DNA of 6,090 nt from Candidatus Omnitrophota bacterium. GTDB lineage: Bacteria > Omnitrophota > Koll11 > Aquiviventales > Aquiviventaceae. Below are positions 1-5,157 of this stretch, piece by piece; position 1 is the first letter of the stretch, and each line of letters starts with the position of its first letter. The translations under genes were made by a program, and so were the position numbers. Location of the stretch: positions 1-6,090 of the forward strand of contig JAHFGU010000098.1 in the NCBI GenBank assembly GCA_023247285.1, written 5' to 3'. Under the pieces are notes generated by a model. The model saw only the letters and a list, made by a program, of their open reading frames with translations. It ran no database searches and was not told the origin of the DNA.

Positions 1-203
1 TGCTGGCGCGCGGCGGCGTGCTCGTGCAGTCCTCGTGCACCGGGCAGGTGCGCGCGCAGGAATTTTTCCGGACGGTGCGCCGCGCAGCCGCGGCGGCCGG
101 CCGCCCCCTGCAGGAGCTGGCGCGGACCGGGCATCCGGTGGACCATCCGGTCGGATTTCCCGAAGGCGCGTATCTGAAATGCCTCTTTGCCGTGGTACGA
201 TAA
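1..203 (+). CDS. rlmI: RlmI-type 23S rRNA cytosine-C5 methyltransferase, C-terminal fragment
   Basis: This is the last 66 residues of a class I SAM-dependent methyltransferase. The first complete codon is at 3 and the TAA stop at 201-203; the rest lies before the window. It resembles the end of E. coli RlmI, which makes m5C in 23S rRNA in the cytoplasm. Matching features are a GGVLVQSSC segment, a long helix (AQEFFRTVRRAAAAAGR), then DHPV, PEGAYLK and a short hydrophobic end. The Cys encoded at 36-38 lies in the S-C motif that in this family holds the catalytic nucleophile. The PUA and SAM-binding parts are not visible, so the exact substrate is inferred from family resemblance. The stop is 4 nt before the msrA ATG, so the two may share a transcript. 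RlmI is the best fit; a related RlmI/RlmK-type enzyme is possible. Confidence 0.82.
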   Translation, partial: LARGGVLVQSSCTGQVRAQEFFRTVRRAAAAAGRPLQELARTGHPVDHPVGFPEGAYLKCLFAVVR

Positions 204-207
204 GGGC

Positions 208-855
208 ATGGTCAAGAGGCTGCGGTTCGTCGGCATCGCGGTGCCCGCGCTGTGGCTCATGGCGGGGTGTGTGGCGCTCGTGCACGCCGAGGAGGGGATG
301 ACGCATCCGGAATCGCACGCAGAGAGCGCGCGGCAGACCGCGGCATTCGCCGGGGGCTGCTTTTGGTGCATGGAAGGCCCGTTCGAAGCGCTGCCAGGCG
401 TGCAGTCGGTCATCGCCGGCTACACCGGCGGGGCCGAGCCGACCCCGACCTATGAGCAGGTGTCGTCCGGAACCACCGGGCATGCGGAATCGGTGCAGGT
501 CGTCTTTGATCCGGCCCGGGTGACGTATGAGCAGCTGCTGGACGTGTTCTGGCGCAACATCGATCCCACCACGCCGAATCAGCAGTTCGCCGATCATGGC
601 CCGCAGTACCGCACCGCGATCTTCTATCACTCCGAGGACCAGCGGCGGCTGGCCGCGGCCTCCAAGGAGCGCTTGGAGCGCTCCGGCAAGTTCGCGCAGC
701 CTCTCGTGACCCAGATCGTGCCGGCCGGCCCGTTTTATCCGGCGGAAGACTATCATCAGGACTACTACAAGAAGCACCCGCTGCGCTACCGGCTCTACCG
801 GGTCGGCTCGGGGCGCGACGGCTACCTGCGCAAGACGTGGGGGAATGCCCACTGA
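208..855 (+). CDS. msrA: Exported peptide-methionine (S)-S-oxide reductase MsrA
   Basis: MsrA reduces the S-epimer of methionine sulfoxide in oxidised proteins. From the ATG at 208 it has 215 residues. Residues 1-27 form a signal sequence: basic VKRLR, hydrophobic 8-20, then two possible cleavage sites, a weak lipobox M18-A-G-C21 or a signal peptidase I site V25-H-A27. The enzyme therefore acts outside the cytoplasm, periplasmic or membrane-anchored. The catalytic domain starts near 46. It carries GCFWC (50-54, nucleophile C51), GYTGG (71-75), GHAESV (91-96), the NQQFADHGPQYRTAIFY block (124-140) and AEDYHQDYY (179-187). There is no Cys near the C-terminus, so C54 or an external reductant would have to resolve the sulfenic acid. 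A TTG at 187 is in frame, but the ATG gives the normal signal-peptide start. The small membrane gene overlaps its 3' end. Confidence 0.93.
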   Translation: MVKRLRFVGIAVPALWLMAGCVALVHAEEGMTHPESHAESARQTAAFAGGCFWCMEGPFEALPGVQSVIAGYTGGAEPTPTYEQVSSGTTGHAESVQVVFDPARVTYEQLLDVFWRNIDPTTPNQQFADHGPQYRTAIFYHSEDQRRLAAASKERLERSGKFAQPLVTQIVPAGPFYPAEDYHQDYYKKHPLRYRLYRVGSGRDGYLRKTWGNAH

Positions 856-1108
856 CCCGCTGAGCGCGCTAGCCGCGCCGCTGAGGATCGGGGTGGCGCT
901 CGTGGCGGCCGGCACGCTGGCCTTCGGCGCGTGGAGCGCGGCCTGGCCCGCGCGCTCCATCCGGCTGTACCAGCGGATCATGGCCTGGTGCAATTGGCGC
1001 GTCCACCCCATCGATGAGAGACGAGAGCTGACGACGACGCGCGCGCTCGGGCTCCTCATCACGGTGTGCAGCCTCGCCGCCCTCCGGCTGTGCGCCAAGT
1101 ACCGGTAG
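845..1108 (+). CDS. Small two-helix membrane protein of unknown function
   Basis: This 87-residue protein starts at an ATG inside the end of msrA (11-nt overlap), behind a G-rich GTGGGGGA stretch that may act as a close-set ribosome site, so translation is probably coupled to msrA. Two hydrophobic segments are visible, about 13-35 and 67-82. They are separated by a polar, basic linker containing YQRIMAWCNWRVHPIDERRELTTTR. I do not recognise a named family. The Trp, Arg and Pro-rich linker and the regular two-helix layout look like a real inner-membrane protein, not a chance frame. The reading frame ends with TAG at 1106-1108. The same frame then continues directly into the PDZ-like relic, so this gene sits at a rearrangement boundary. 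No function can be assigned; adjacency to msrA is the only clue. Confidence 0.6.
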   Translation: MPTDPLSALAAPLRIGVALVAAGTLAFGAWSAAWPARSIRLYQRIMAWCNWRVHPIDERRELTTTRALGLLITVCSLAALRLCAKYR

Positions 1109-1231
1109 CGCCGCGCCGGGCTGCGCGAGGGCGACCTCATCGTGGCCTTCGGCGAGGAGCCGGTCACCGGGCCCGATAAGCTTCACTGGCCGCTGTCGGT
1201 TGTCCCGCAAGAATCCCGCCCCATCGCTTGA
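1109..1231 (+). pseudogene. PDZ-domain relic, probably the tail of an HtrA/DegP-type serine protease
   Basis: Read from 1109 to the TGA at 1229-1231, this stretch encodes 40 residues with no start codon of its own. It begins RRAGLREGDLIVAFGEEPV and goes on TGPDKLH. That is the core of the second half of a PDZ domain (AGL-x-GD-x-I at the ligand groove), as at the C-terminus of S1C proteases. After KLH it passes directly to LSVVPQESRP. That resembles the closing strand and tail of such proteases, so about 20 residues normally between the two parts appear to be missing. The protease domain and the front of the PDZ fold are absent upstream, where msrA and the small membrane gene lie. I read it as a decayed, internally deleted relic. 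That it came from an S1C protease, and not another PDZ protein, is inferred. Confidence 0.55.
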
Positions 1232-1255
1232 CTTGCCCGCCGCGCGCCCTATCAT
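1228..1255 (+). promoter_or_regulatory. Sigma70-type promoter of the GH130 gene
   Basis: TTGACT (1228-1233) and TATCAT (1250-1255) each match the -35 and -10 consensus at 5 of 6 positions and are separated by 16 nt. The start of transcription would be about 1261-1263, giving a leader of roughly 20 nt that contains the ribosome site. The -35 box overlaps the TGA that ends the PDZ relic. The promoter therefore may have arisen in, or been exposed by, the decayed sequence. Confidence 0.7.
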
Positions 1256-1272
1256 AGAAAGCTCCAACCGGC

Positions 1273-1278
1273 GAGGGG
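1273..1278 (+). promoter_or_regulatory. Ribosome binding site fixing the GH130 start
   Basis: GAGGGG lies 5 nt before the ATG at 1284. It supports this start over the in-frame ATG-like codon at 1200, which lies upstream of the promoter. Confidence 0.7.
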
Positions 1279-1283
1279 GGCGC

Positions 1284-2210
1284 ATGGCGAACGAAACGGT
1301 CTTCAAGCGATACCCGGGCAACCCGATCATCACCGCGAAGGCGGTGCCGCGGGCCAACAGCATCCACAACAGCGCGGTCGTGAAGTTCGGCGCCGGCTAT
1401 GCCGGGATCTTCCGGGTCGACGAGCAGGACATGAACTTCACGCTGCACGTGGGCCGCAGCCGCGACGGCTACCGGTGGGACATCGATCCCAAGCCGGTGC
1501 GCATGCGCAGCGACGACTCGGAAATCCGCGTCACCAGCCACAGCTATGACCCGCGGATCACCCGGCTCGGCGGCACCTACTACATCACCTGGTGCAACGC
1601 GGACGAGCACGGCCCGTGCATCGGGTTGGCGGCGACGAAGGATTTCAAGACCTTCCGGCAGATGGAGAACCCGCTGCCGAGCGCGAACCGCAACTGCGTC
1701 ATCTTTCCCCGCAAGATCCGCGGCCACTACGCCATCCTCCATAGGCCCAGCGACCGCGGCCACACCCCGTTCGGGGATGTGTTTTACGCGGAGAGCCCGG
1801 ACCTGACTCACTGGGGGCACCATCGCTTCGTCTTTGGGCCACGCGGCGGCTGGCAGGGCACGAAGGTGGGGCCTGGTCCGGCGCCGATTGAGACGAAGGA
1901 TGGGTGGCTGCTGATCTATCACGGGGTTTGGACCAGCTGCAACGGCTACCTCTATTACGCCGGCGGCGCGCTGCTGGATCTGGAGCAGCCCTGGAAGGTG
2001 CGGTATCGCACCAAGGACTACCTGCTGGCCCCGACCGAGCCGTATGAGCGGGTCGGGGATGTATCCAACGTGGTGTTCCCGAGCTCGGCGATCGTCGAAG
2101 GGGGCGTGCTGCGGCTCTACTACGGCTGCGCCGACACCTGCGTGTCGGTCGCCGAGGCCAAAATCCCCGCGATCGTGGCGTTCATCAAGACGCACAGCTT
2201 CAAGGACTAG
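1284..2210 (+). CDS. GH130-family beta-mannoside phosphorylase
   Basis: This 308-residue five-bladed beta-propeller enzyme is of the type that splits beta-mannosides with phosphate to give mannose 1-phosphate. No signal peptide is visible, so it should be cytoplasmic and act on imported disaccharides. Visible family blocks are KRYPGNPIIT (8-17), YDPRIT (88-93), TWCN (102-105), NRNCVIFPRKI (135-145), LHRPSDRGHTPFGD (152-165), SPDLTHWG (171-178), KVGPGPAPI (194-202), IYHGV (211-215), NVVFP (262-266) and LYYGCAD (278-284). D89 in the DPRIT motif is the likely proton donor. R154, K194 and H213 are candidate phosphate ligands, which favours phosphorolysis over hydrolysis. The NRN...FPRKI...RPSD-GHTPFGD string looks most like subfamily 1 (mannosyl-glucose phosphorylase, EC 2.4.1.281); this is from memory, not a search. 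Length is close to or slightly below the usual range. It has its own promoter and no mannan-use neighbours here. Confidence 0.9.
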   Translation: MANETVFKRYPGNPIITAKAVPRANSIHNSAVVKFGAGYAGIFRVDEQDMNFTLHVGRSRDGYRWDIDPKPVRMRSDDSEIRVTSHSYDPRITRLGGTYYITWCNADEHGPCIGLAATKDFKTFRQMENPLPSANRNCVIFPRKIRGHYAILHRPSDRGHTPFGDVFYAESPDLTHWGHHRFVFGPRGGWQGTKVGPGPAPIETKDGWLLIYHGVWTSCNGYLYYAGGALLDLEQPWKVRYRTKDYLLAPTEPYERVGDVSNVVFPSSAIVEGGVLRLYYGCADTCVSVAEAKIPAIVAFIKTHSFKD

Positions 2211-2213
2211 GCG

Positions 2214-3578
2214 TTACCGCGCCCGGCGACCGGGCGGCGCTGTGTCTAACTCGCGCGGCGCGATGTCCAGCTCGCGCAGCGCAGCCTCCGCGTCCTCGCT
2301 GTAGCGCTGGCAGACCCGCGTGAGCGCCTCGATGCGCTCCATCTCCGGCCGCTTCAGCAACAGCGCCAGCAGCCGGGCCCGCCGTTCGGTTTCCGCCATG
2401 ATCTGCGCCGGGGACCGGCCGGACTCGACCGCCAGGTGGTCCCGGTAAATGCTGCTGGGCGAGGCCTCAGCGGTGCGGTCCTGCGCGAGCTCGTAGGTCC
2501 ACGTCGTGGACACGAGCACCGTCTGGTGATCCAGCCCGCCGGTCTCCGCCACCTCCTGCACCACCCGCGCCACACGACCATCCGTGTTGCGCTTCCGCAG
2601 GATGATGAGCACGTCCACCAGGCCGACCAGGACCGGCGGCACATTCATCGGGGTGTTCTGCAGCCTCAGGATGGTCTCGCGGGTCGAGGAGGCGTGCAGC
2701 GTGCCCATGCAGTATTTGCCCAGGCTCATCGCGGTCATGAGGTCTTGGGCTTCCTCGCCGCGCACCTCGCCCACGAGGATCCGTTCCGGCCGCATGCGAA
2801 GGCTGTTTTTGACGAGCTGGGGCGTCTTCACCCGCCGGCAGCTCTCGAGGCGGGAGCAGTTTTCCAGGAAGCCGGTGTTGAGCTCCAGCGTGTCCTCGAT
2901 GATGACGGTGCGGTCGCTCCAAGGGATGAAGCTGAGCAGGGCGTTGAGCAGCGTGGTCTTCCCGCTGCCGGGCCCGCCGGCGATGAGCACGTTGGCCGGC
3001 CGGATGCGCAGGCCTTCGACGTAAAGCCACAGCTGCGCGGCCAGCTCCAGCGGCAGCATGCCGCCGCGCACCAGCTGCAGGATGGTCAGCGGGGTCGGCT
3101 TGCTGCGCGTGATCGTGATCTGCGGCCCGAACGGGGACTGGATGATGTTGACCCGGCCGCGGATGTCGACCAGCTCCACGTCGTTGACCGGGTCCACCTC
3201 GGTGCGGCCCGCGAAGACGACCAGCTTCTTGACGAATGCCGCCGCCTCCCGCATCGTCGGGAATCGCGCCTCGGTTTTGACGAGCCCGTCGCCGGTGCGG
3301 TGCACGAAGATCGGGTCGGTGCCGTTGATCATGACGTCTTCGATGGCCGGGTCGTTCAGGAAGGGCTCGATGCGGTCGTAGGCGAAGAAGGCGTCCAGGA
3401 ATCGCTCGCGCTCGGCCGCGTCGGGCAGCAGCGGCGCGCCATTCTGCAATTCCGCGCACACCCGTTCGAGCATGGCCGCCGCCAGCCGGCGGCGCTCGTC
3501 GGCGGGCTGCAGCAGGCTGAGCTGGCCGCGCAGCCGGTCGAGCAGTACCTCGGTCAGGTCAAGCCAGGTCTGACTCAT
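2214..3578 (-). CDS. cpaF: CpaF/TadA-type secretion ATPase (VirB11 superfamily)
   Basis: This is a 454-residue cytoplasmic ATPase of the type II/IV secretion family. Such hexameric motors drive Tad/Flp pilus assembly or related secretion at the inner membrane. Order: an N-terminal helical part (1-75), the PAS-like N-domain with DVMINGTDPIFVHR (81-94), the linker with RVNIIQSPFGPQITITR (142-158), then the motor core. Motor motifs are Walker A GGPGSGKTT (201-209), Asp box IIEDTLEL (226-233), Walker B ILVGEVRG (267-274) and His box GTLHAS (292-297). All nucleotide-binding motifs are intact. Residues 395-454 form a charged helical tail ending in a 7-residue tandem repeat. GGAGG at 3591-3595 supports the ATG. 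None of the usual tad partners (CpaE, TadB, TadC, secretin, pilin) is in the window. The gene diverges from a response regulator and converges on the GH130 gene, so it appears to be transcribed alone. CpaF is preferred over VirB11 because of the long N-terminal part. Confidence 0.9.
   Translation of the reverse strand: MSQTWLDLTEVLLDRLRGQLSLLQPADERRRLAAAMLERVCAELQNGAPLLPDAAERERFLDAFFAYDRIEPFLNDPAIEDVMINGTDPIFVHRTGDGLVKTEARFPTMREAAAFVKKLVVFAGRTEVDPVNDVELVDIRGRVNIIQSPFGPQITITRSKPTPLTILQLVRGGMLPLELAAQLWLYVEGLRIRPANVLIAGGPGSGKTTLLNALLSFIPWSDRTVIIEDTLELNTGFLENCSRLESCRRVKTPQLVKNSLRMRPERILVGEVRGEEAQDLMTAMSLGKYCMGTLHASSTRETILRLQNTPMNVPPVLVGLVDVLIILRKRNTDGRVARVVQEVAETGGLDHQTVLVSTTWTYELAQDRTAEASPSSIYRDHLAVESGRSPAQIMAETERRARLLALLLKRPEMERIEALTRVCQRYSEDAEAALRELDIAPRELDTAPPGRRAR
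2220..2236 (+). terminator. GC hairpin between convergent GH130 and cpaF genes
   Basis: CGCCCGG (2220-2226) and CCGGGCG (2230-2236) form a perfect 7-bp stem with a CGA loop, 9 nt after the GH130 stop. No T-run follows on the forward strand, so it is not a classical intrinsic terminator. It also lies inside the last codons of cpaF. It may stabilise or pause the end of the GH130 transcript. Confidence 0.3.
2235..2276 (-). repeat. 21-bp tandem duplication in the cpaF 3' end
   Basis: Two adjoining 21-bp units, 2256-2276 and 2235-2255, match at 17 of 21 positions. They encode RELDIAP followed by RELDTAP near the end of the ATPase. The event kept the frame and lies in the non-conserved tail. Confidence 0.7.
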
Positions 3579-3590
3579 GGGCGCTGAGGG

Positions 3591-3595
3591 CCTCC
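3591..3595 (-). promoter_or_regulatory. Ribosome binding site of cpaF
   Basis: On the reverse strand this reads GGAGG, 12 nt before the cpaF ATG. The motif is strong but the spacing is longer than usual. No better in-frame start lies between it and the ATG. Confidence 0.5.
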
Positions 3596-3608
3596 GGGTT
3601 GCCGTCGT

Positions 3609-3614
3609 AGTATA
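3609..3614 (-). promoter_or_regulatory. Probable -10 box of the cpaF promoter
   Basis: The reverse strand reads TATACT, 5 of 6 to the -10 consensus. It would place transcription start near 3602, with a leader of about 24 nt holding the GGAGG site. No convincing -35 box is seen at 16-18 nt, which suggests dependence on an activator. Confidence 0.45.
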
Positions 3615-3628
3615 AGTCTACCTGACTT
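3614..3628. promoter_or_regulatory. Dyad between divergent promoters, candidate operator
   Basis: AAGTC (3614-3618), five bases TACCT, then GACTT (3624-3628) form a perfect 5-bp inverted repeat. It abuts the cpaF -10 box on one side and overlaps the -35 region of the response-regulator gene on the other. A dimeric regulator bound here could act on both genes. The arms are short, so chance cannot be excluded. Confidence 0.35.
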
Positions 3629-3656
3629 GTCGCCCGCGCAAGGCCTATGGTATAGT
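3627..3656 (+). promoter_or_regulatory. Promoter of the Fis-type response regulator
   Basis: TTGTCG (3627-3632, 4 of 6 to consensus) and TATAGT (3651-3656, 5 of 6) are spaced by 18 nt. Transcription should begin about 3662-3664, only 2-4 nt before the ATG at 3666. No ribosome site can be seen, so the mRNA may be leaderless. Confidence 0.55.
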
Positions 3657-3665
3657 TCGACCGTT

Positions 3666-4259
3666 ATGGCCATTTCGGCTGCGCAACAGCACACCGTCCG
3701 TCCGGAGCTCGCGCCGGGACACCGGGTGCTCGTCATCGACGATGACGAGAAGCTGCTCGGCGTGTACGAGAACCTGCTCACGCGCCGCGGCTTTCTGGTC
3801 ACGACGTGCCCGGACAGCACGCAAGTGCTGCAGCTCCTCAAGGCCAGCGCGTACGAAGTGGTGCTGCTGGACATCCGCATGCCCGGCTTCGAAGGCACCG
3901 ACCTGCTGCCGCTCATCAAAAAAATCCAGCCGGACCTGCCGGTCATCCTGGTCTCGGCCTACTGCGAAAAAAACAGCGCGGGCTACTACCATTCCCTCGG
4001 CGCGTACGACGTGATCGCCAAGCCGTTCAGCCATGAAGAAATTCTTGATGTGCTCAGCCGCGCGCTCAACCATCAGCAGCACATCCCGCTGGTGCTCACC
4101 ACGCTGTCGCTGCGCGAGGGGCGCGACCAGCTCTACCGCAAACTGATCCTTTCCGCGCTGCGCAAGAGCGACTGGAATCAGATCAGGGCCGCCGAGCTGC
4201 TCGGGGTCAGCCGGTACTGCCTGATCCGCTGGCTCAAGAAGCTCGGCATCAGCTACTAA
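3666..4259 (+). CDS. Response regulator, receiver plus Fis-type HTH (no AAA+ domain)
   Basis: This 197-residue cytoplasmic two-component regulator has a receiver domain at about 20-135. It has the acidic pair D25/D26, phosphoacceptor D69 in VVLLDIRMPG, S97 and K119 in AKPF. A linker follows, then a Fis-family helix-turn-helix at about 155-195 (LILSALRKSDWNQIRAAELLGVSR, then LIRWLKKLGI). The layout lacks the sigma54 AAA+ module of NtrC-type proteins and matches the RegA/PrrA/ActR style, so it should act directly with sigma70 polymerase. No histidine kinase gene lies beside it. It is divergent from cpaF across 87 bp, making cpaF and itself likely targets. I chose the ATG at 3666; the in-frame TTG at 3627 overlaps the -35 box and would put the promoter inside the gene. 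Its stop overlaps that of the reverse gene by 3 nt. Confidence 0.9.
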   Translation: MAISAAQQHTVRPELAPGHRVLVIDDDEKLLGVYENLLTRRGFLVTTCPDSTQVLQLLKASAYEVVLLDIRMPGFEGTDLLPLIKKIQPDLPVILVSAYCEKNSAGYYHSLGAYDVIAKPFSHEEILDVLSRALNHQQHIPLVLTTLSLREGRDQLYRKLILSALRKSDWNQIRAAELLGVSRYCLIRWLKKLGISY

Positions 4260-5035
4260 CGCTCCGCGTCCCGCTCGTCCGTCCGCAGGCTCCCGTCCAA
4301 CAGCTGCACCAGGTGGGCCCGCAAGTCGTCGAAATCCAGCGGTTTGATCAGATAGGTGTGCACGCCCAGCCCGGAGAGCTCCTCGCGCTTCTCGTCGTCA
4401 TCCACCTGGCTGGCGACGATGACCGGCACGCGCGGGTGCCGCCTGCGGATCTGCCGCAGCGTGGCACAGCCGTCCATCCCAGGCAGCAGCAGATCCAGCA
4501 CGACAGCTAACGGCGCGATCTCCTCAAGCACCGTCAGCGCTTCTTCTCCGGAGGCCGCGGTCCTGACGGTGAACCCGTGCAGCGCCAGGAAGTCGCGCAT
4601 GAGCTTGGCCAGCCGCGGCTCGTCATCCACCAGCAGCACGGCCGGCGCTGCACCCGGCTGCTTCACATGGCGTTCCAGCGCATGCAGCAGCTCGCTCTCA
4701 GAGGGTTCGGACGGCAGGTACGTGCACGGCGGATTCTGCGCCGGAGACCTTGGACCCAGCAACATCACGGGCACGTGAGGGTGCTCCTGGCGCAGCCGCT
4801 GCGCAAGCTCTTCGCCTGACGCATCGGCCAGCTTGGTGCAGGCTAGAATGAGATCGGGATGCTGCTGGGCAAGCGCGTTAGACGCCTGTGCCGCGGTCCG
4901 CGCCACATGCACCATCACGCCATGGCGGCAGAGCAGGTCGCGCAACCGCTGACACCGCTCCAGATCCTCGTCCACCACCATGACCTGACGCCTTGACCAC
5001 ACAGAACCCTGGTCAACGCCGGGTAAGGGGTTCAT
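4256..5035 (-). CDS. Double-receiver signalling protein with degenerate first domain
   Basis: This 259-residue protein is made of two CheY-like receiver domains and no output domain. Receiver 1 (about 16-124) keeps the fold pattern (VMVVDEDLE, then PDLIL). C66 stands where the phosphoacceptor Asp belongs, and Ser stands where the KP lysine belongs (YLPSEP), so it should not be phosphorylated. Receiver 2 (about 132-247) is canonical: D137/D138, D181 in VVLDLLLPGMDG, S209 and K231 in LIKPL. A short acidic-basic tail ends it. It is probably cytoplasmic and works through protein contact, as a phosphate sink, adaptor or kinase regulator; that is inference. AGGA at 5042-5045 lies 6 nt before the ATG and supports this start. 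It converges on the Fis-type regulator with overlapping stops and has no cognate kinase in the window. Confidence 0.88.
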   Translation of the reverse strand: MNPLPGVDQGSVWSRRQVMVVDEDLERCQRLRDLLCRHGVMVHVARTAAQASNALAQQHPDLILACTKLADASGEELAQRLRQEHPHVPVMLLGPRSPAQNPPCTYLPSEPSESELLHALERHVKQPGAAPAVLLVDDEPRLAKLMRDFLALHGFTVRTAASGEEALTVLEEIAPLAVVLDLLLPGMDGCATLRQIRRRHPRVPVIVASQVDDDEKREELSGLGVHTYLIKPLDFDDLRAHLVQLLDGSLRTDERDAER

Positions 5036-5041
5036 GAGCGA

Positions 5042-5045
5042 TCCT
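5042..5045 (-). promoter_or_regulatory. Ribosome binding site of the double-receiver gene
   Basis: The reverse strand reads AGGA, 6 nt before the ATG at 5035. Spacing is normal and it decides the start. Confidence 0.55.
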
Positions 5046-5051
5046 GCATAA

Positions 5052-5081
5052 GGCGTACCATATTTTTTATCTCGGTGTCAA
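5052..5081 (-). promoter_or_regulatory. Probable promoter of the double-receiver gene
   Basis: A perfect TTGACA -35 box reads on the reverse strand at 5081-5076. The -10 box is less clear. TACGCC (5057-5052) at 18 nt has an upstream TGG that could act as an extended -10. TATGGT (5062-5057) matches better but the 13-nt gap is too short. The spacer is A-rich. The surrounding 5053-5110 stretch is markedly AT-rich compared with the rest of the window. Confidence 0.4.
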
Positions 5082-5151
5082 TGTAACCAATTGTAAAATA
5101 AAATGTTATGGCAGGAGCGCAACACCGGGTCTTCTTCCGTCAGCCGCGTGT

Positions 5152-5157
5152 TACAAT
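5152..5157 (+). promoter_or_regulatory. Probable -10 box of the YbhB-family gene
   Basis: TACAAT matches the -10 consensus at 5 of 6 positions and lies 11 nt before the ATG at 5169. No good -35 box is seen. Transcription start near 5164 would leave a leader of about 5 nt without a ribosome site. Near-identical 7-mers GTGTTAC (5148-5154) and GTGTGAC (5160-5166) flank the box and could be regulator half-sites. Confidence 0.4.

Noticed and set aside
1200..1283. Upstream in-frame start for the GH130 protein, adding 28 residues
   Set aside because: It lies before the promoter and inside the PDZ relic. The added residues are not family-like, and the ATG at 1284 has a good ribosome site.
1164..2195. 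Long reverse-strand open frame opposite the GH130 gene (343 codons)
   Set aside because: It is low in complexity, rich in Arg, Ala, Val and Pro, and resembles no family. The forward frame has clear GH130 motifs throughout. Long antisense frames are expected in GC-rich codon-biased DNA.
2211..2240. Full intrinsic terminator between GH130 and cpaF
   Set aside because: The hairpin is strong but has no T-run on either side, so it is listed only as a low-confidence terminator-like element.
2436..3587. Long forward open frame opposite cpaF (383 codons)
   Set aside because: The reverse frame has complete Walker, Asp and His boxes. The forward product is His, Gln, Asp and Arg rich with no recognisable domain.
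3627..3665. Upstream TTG start for the Fis-type regulator
   Set aside because: The TTG overlaps the -35 box and the -10 lies downstream of it, so a transcript from this promoter would not contain it.
3575..3946. Reverse open frame covering the cpaF promoter region and the receiver domain
   Set aside because: It is Ser and Arg rich with no family resemblance, and it overlaps the divergent promoters and the start of a clear receiver domain.
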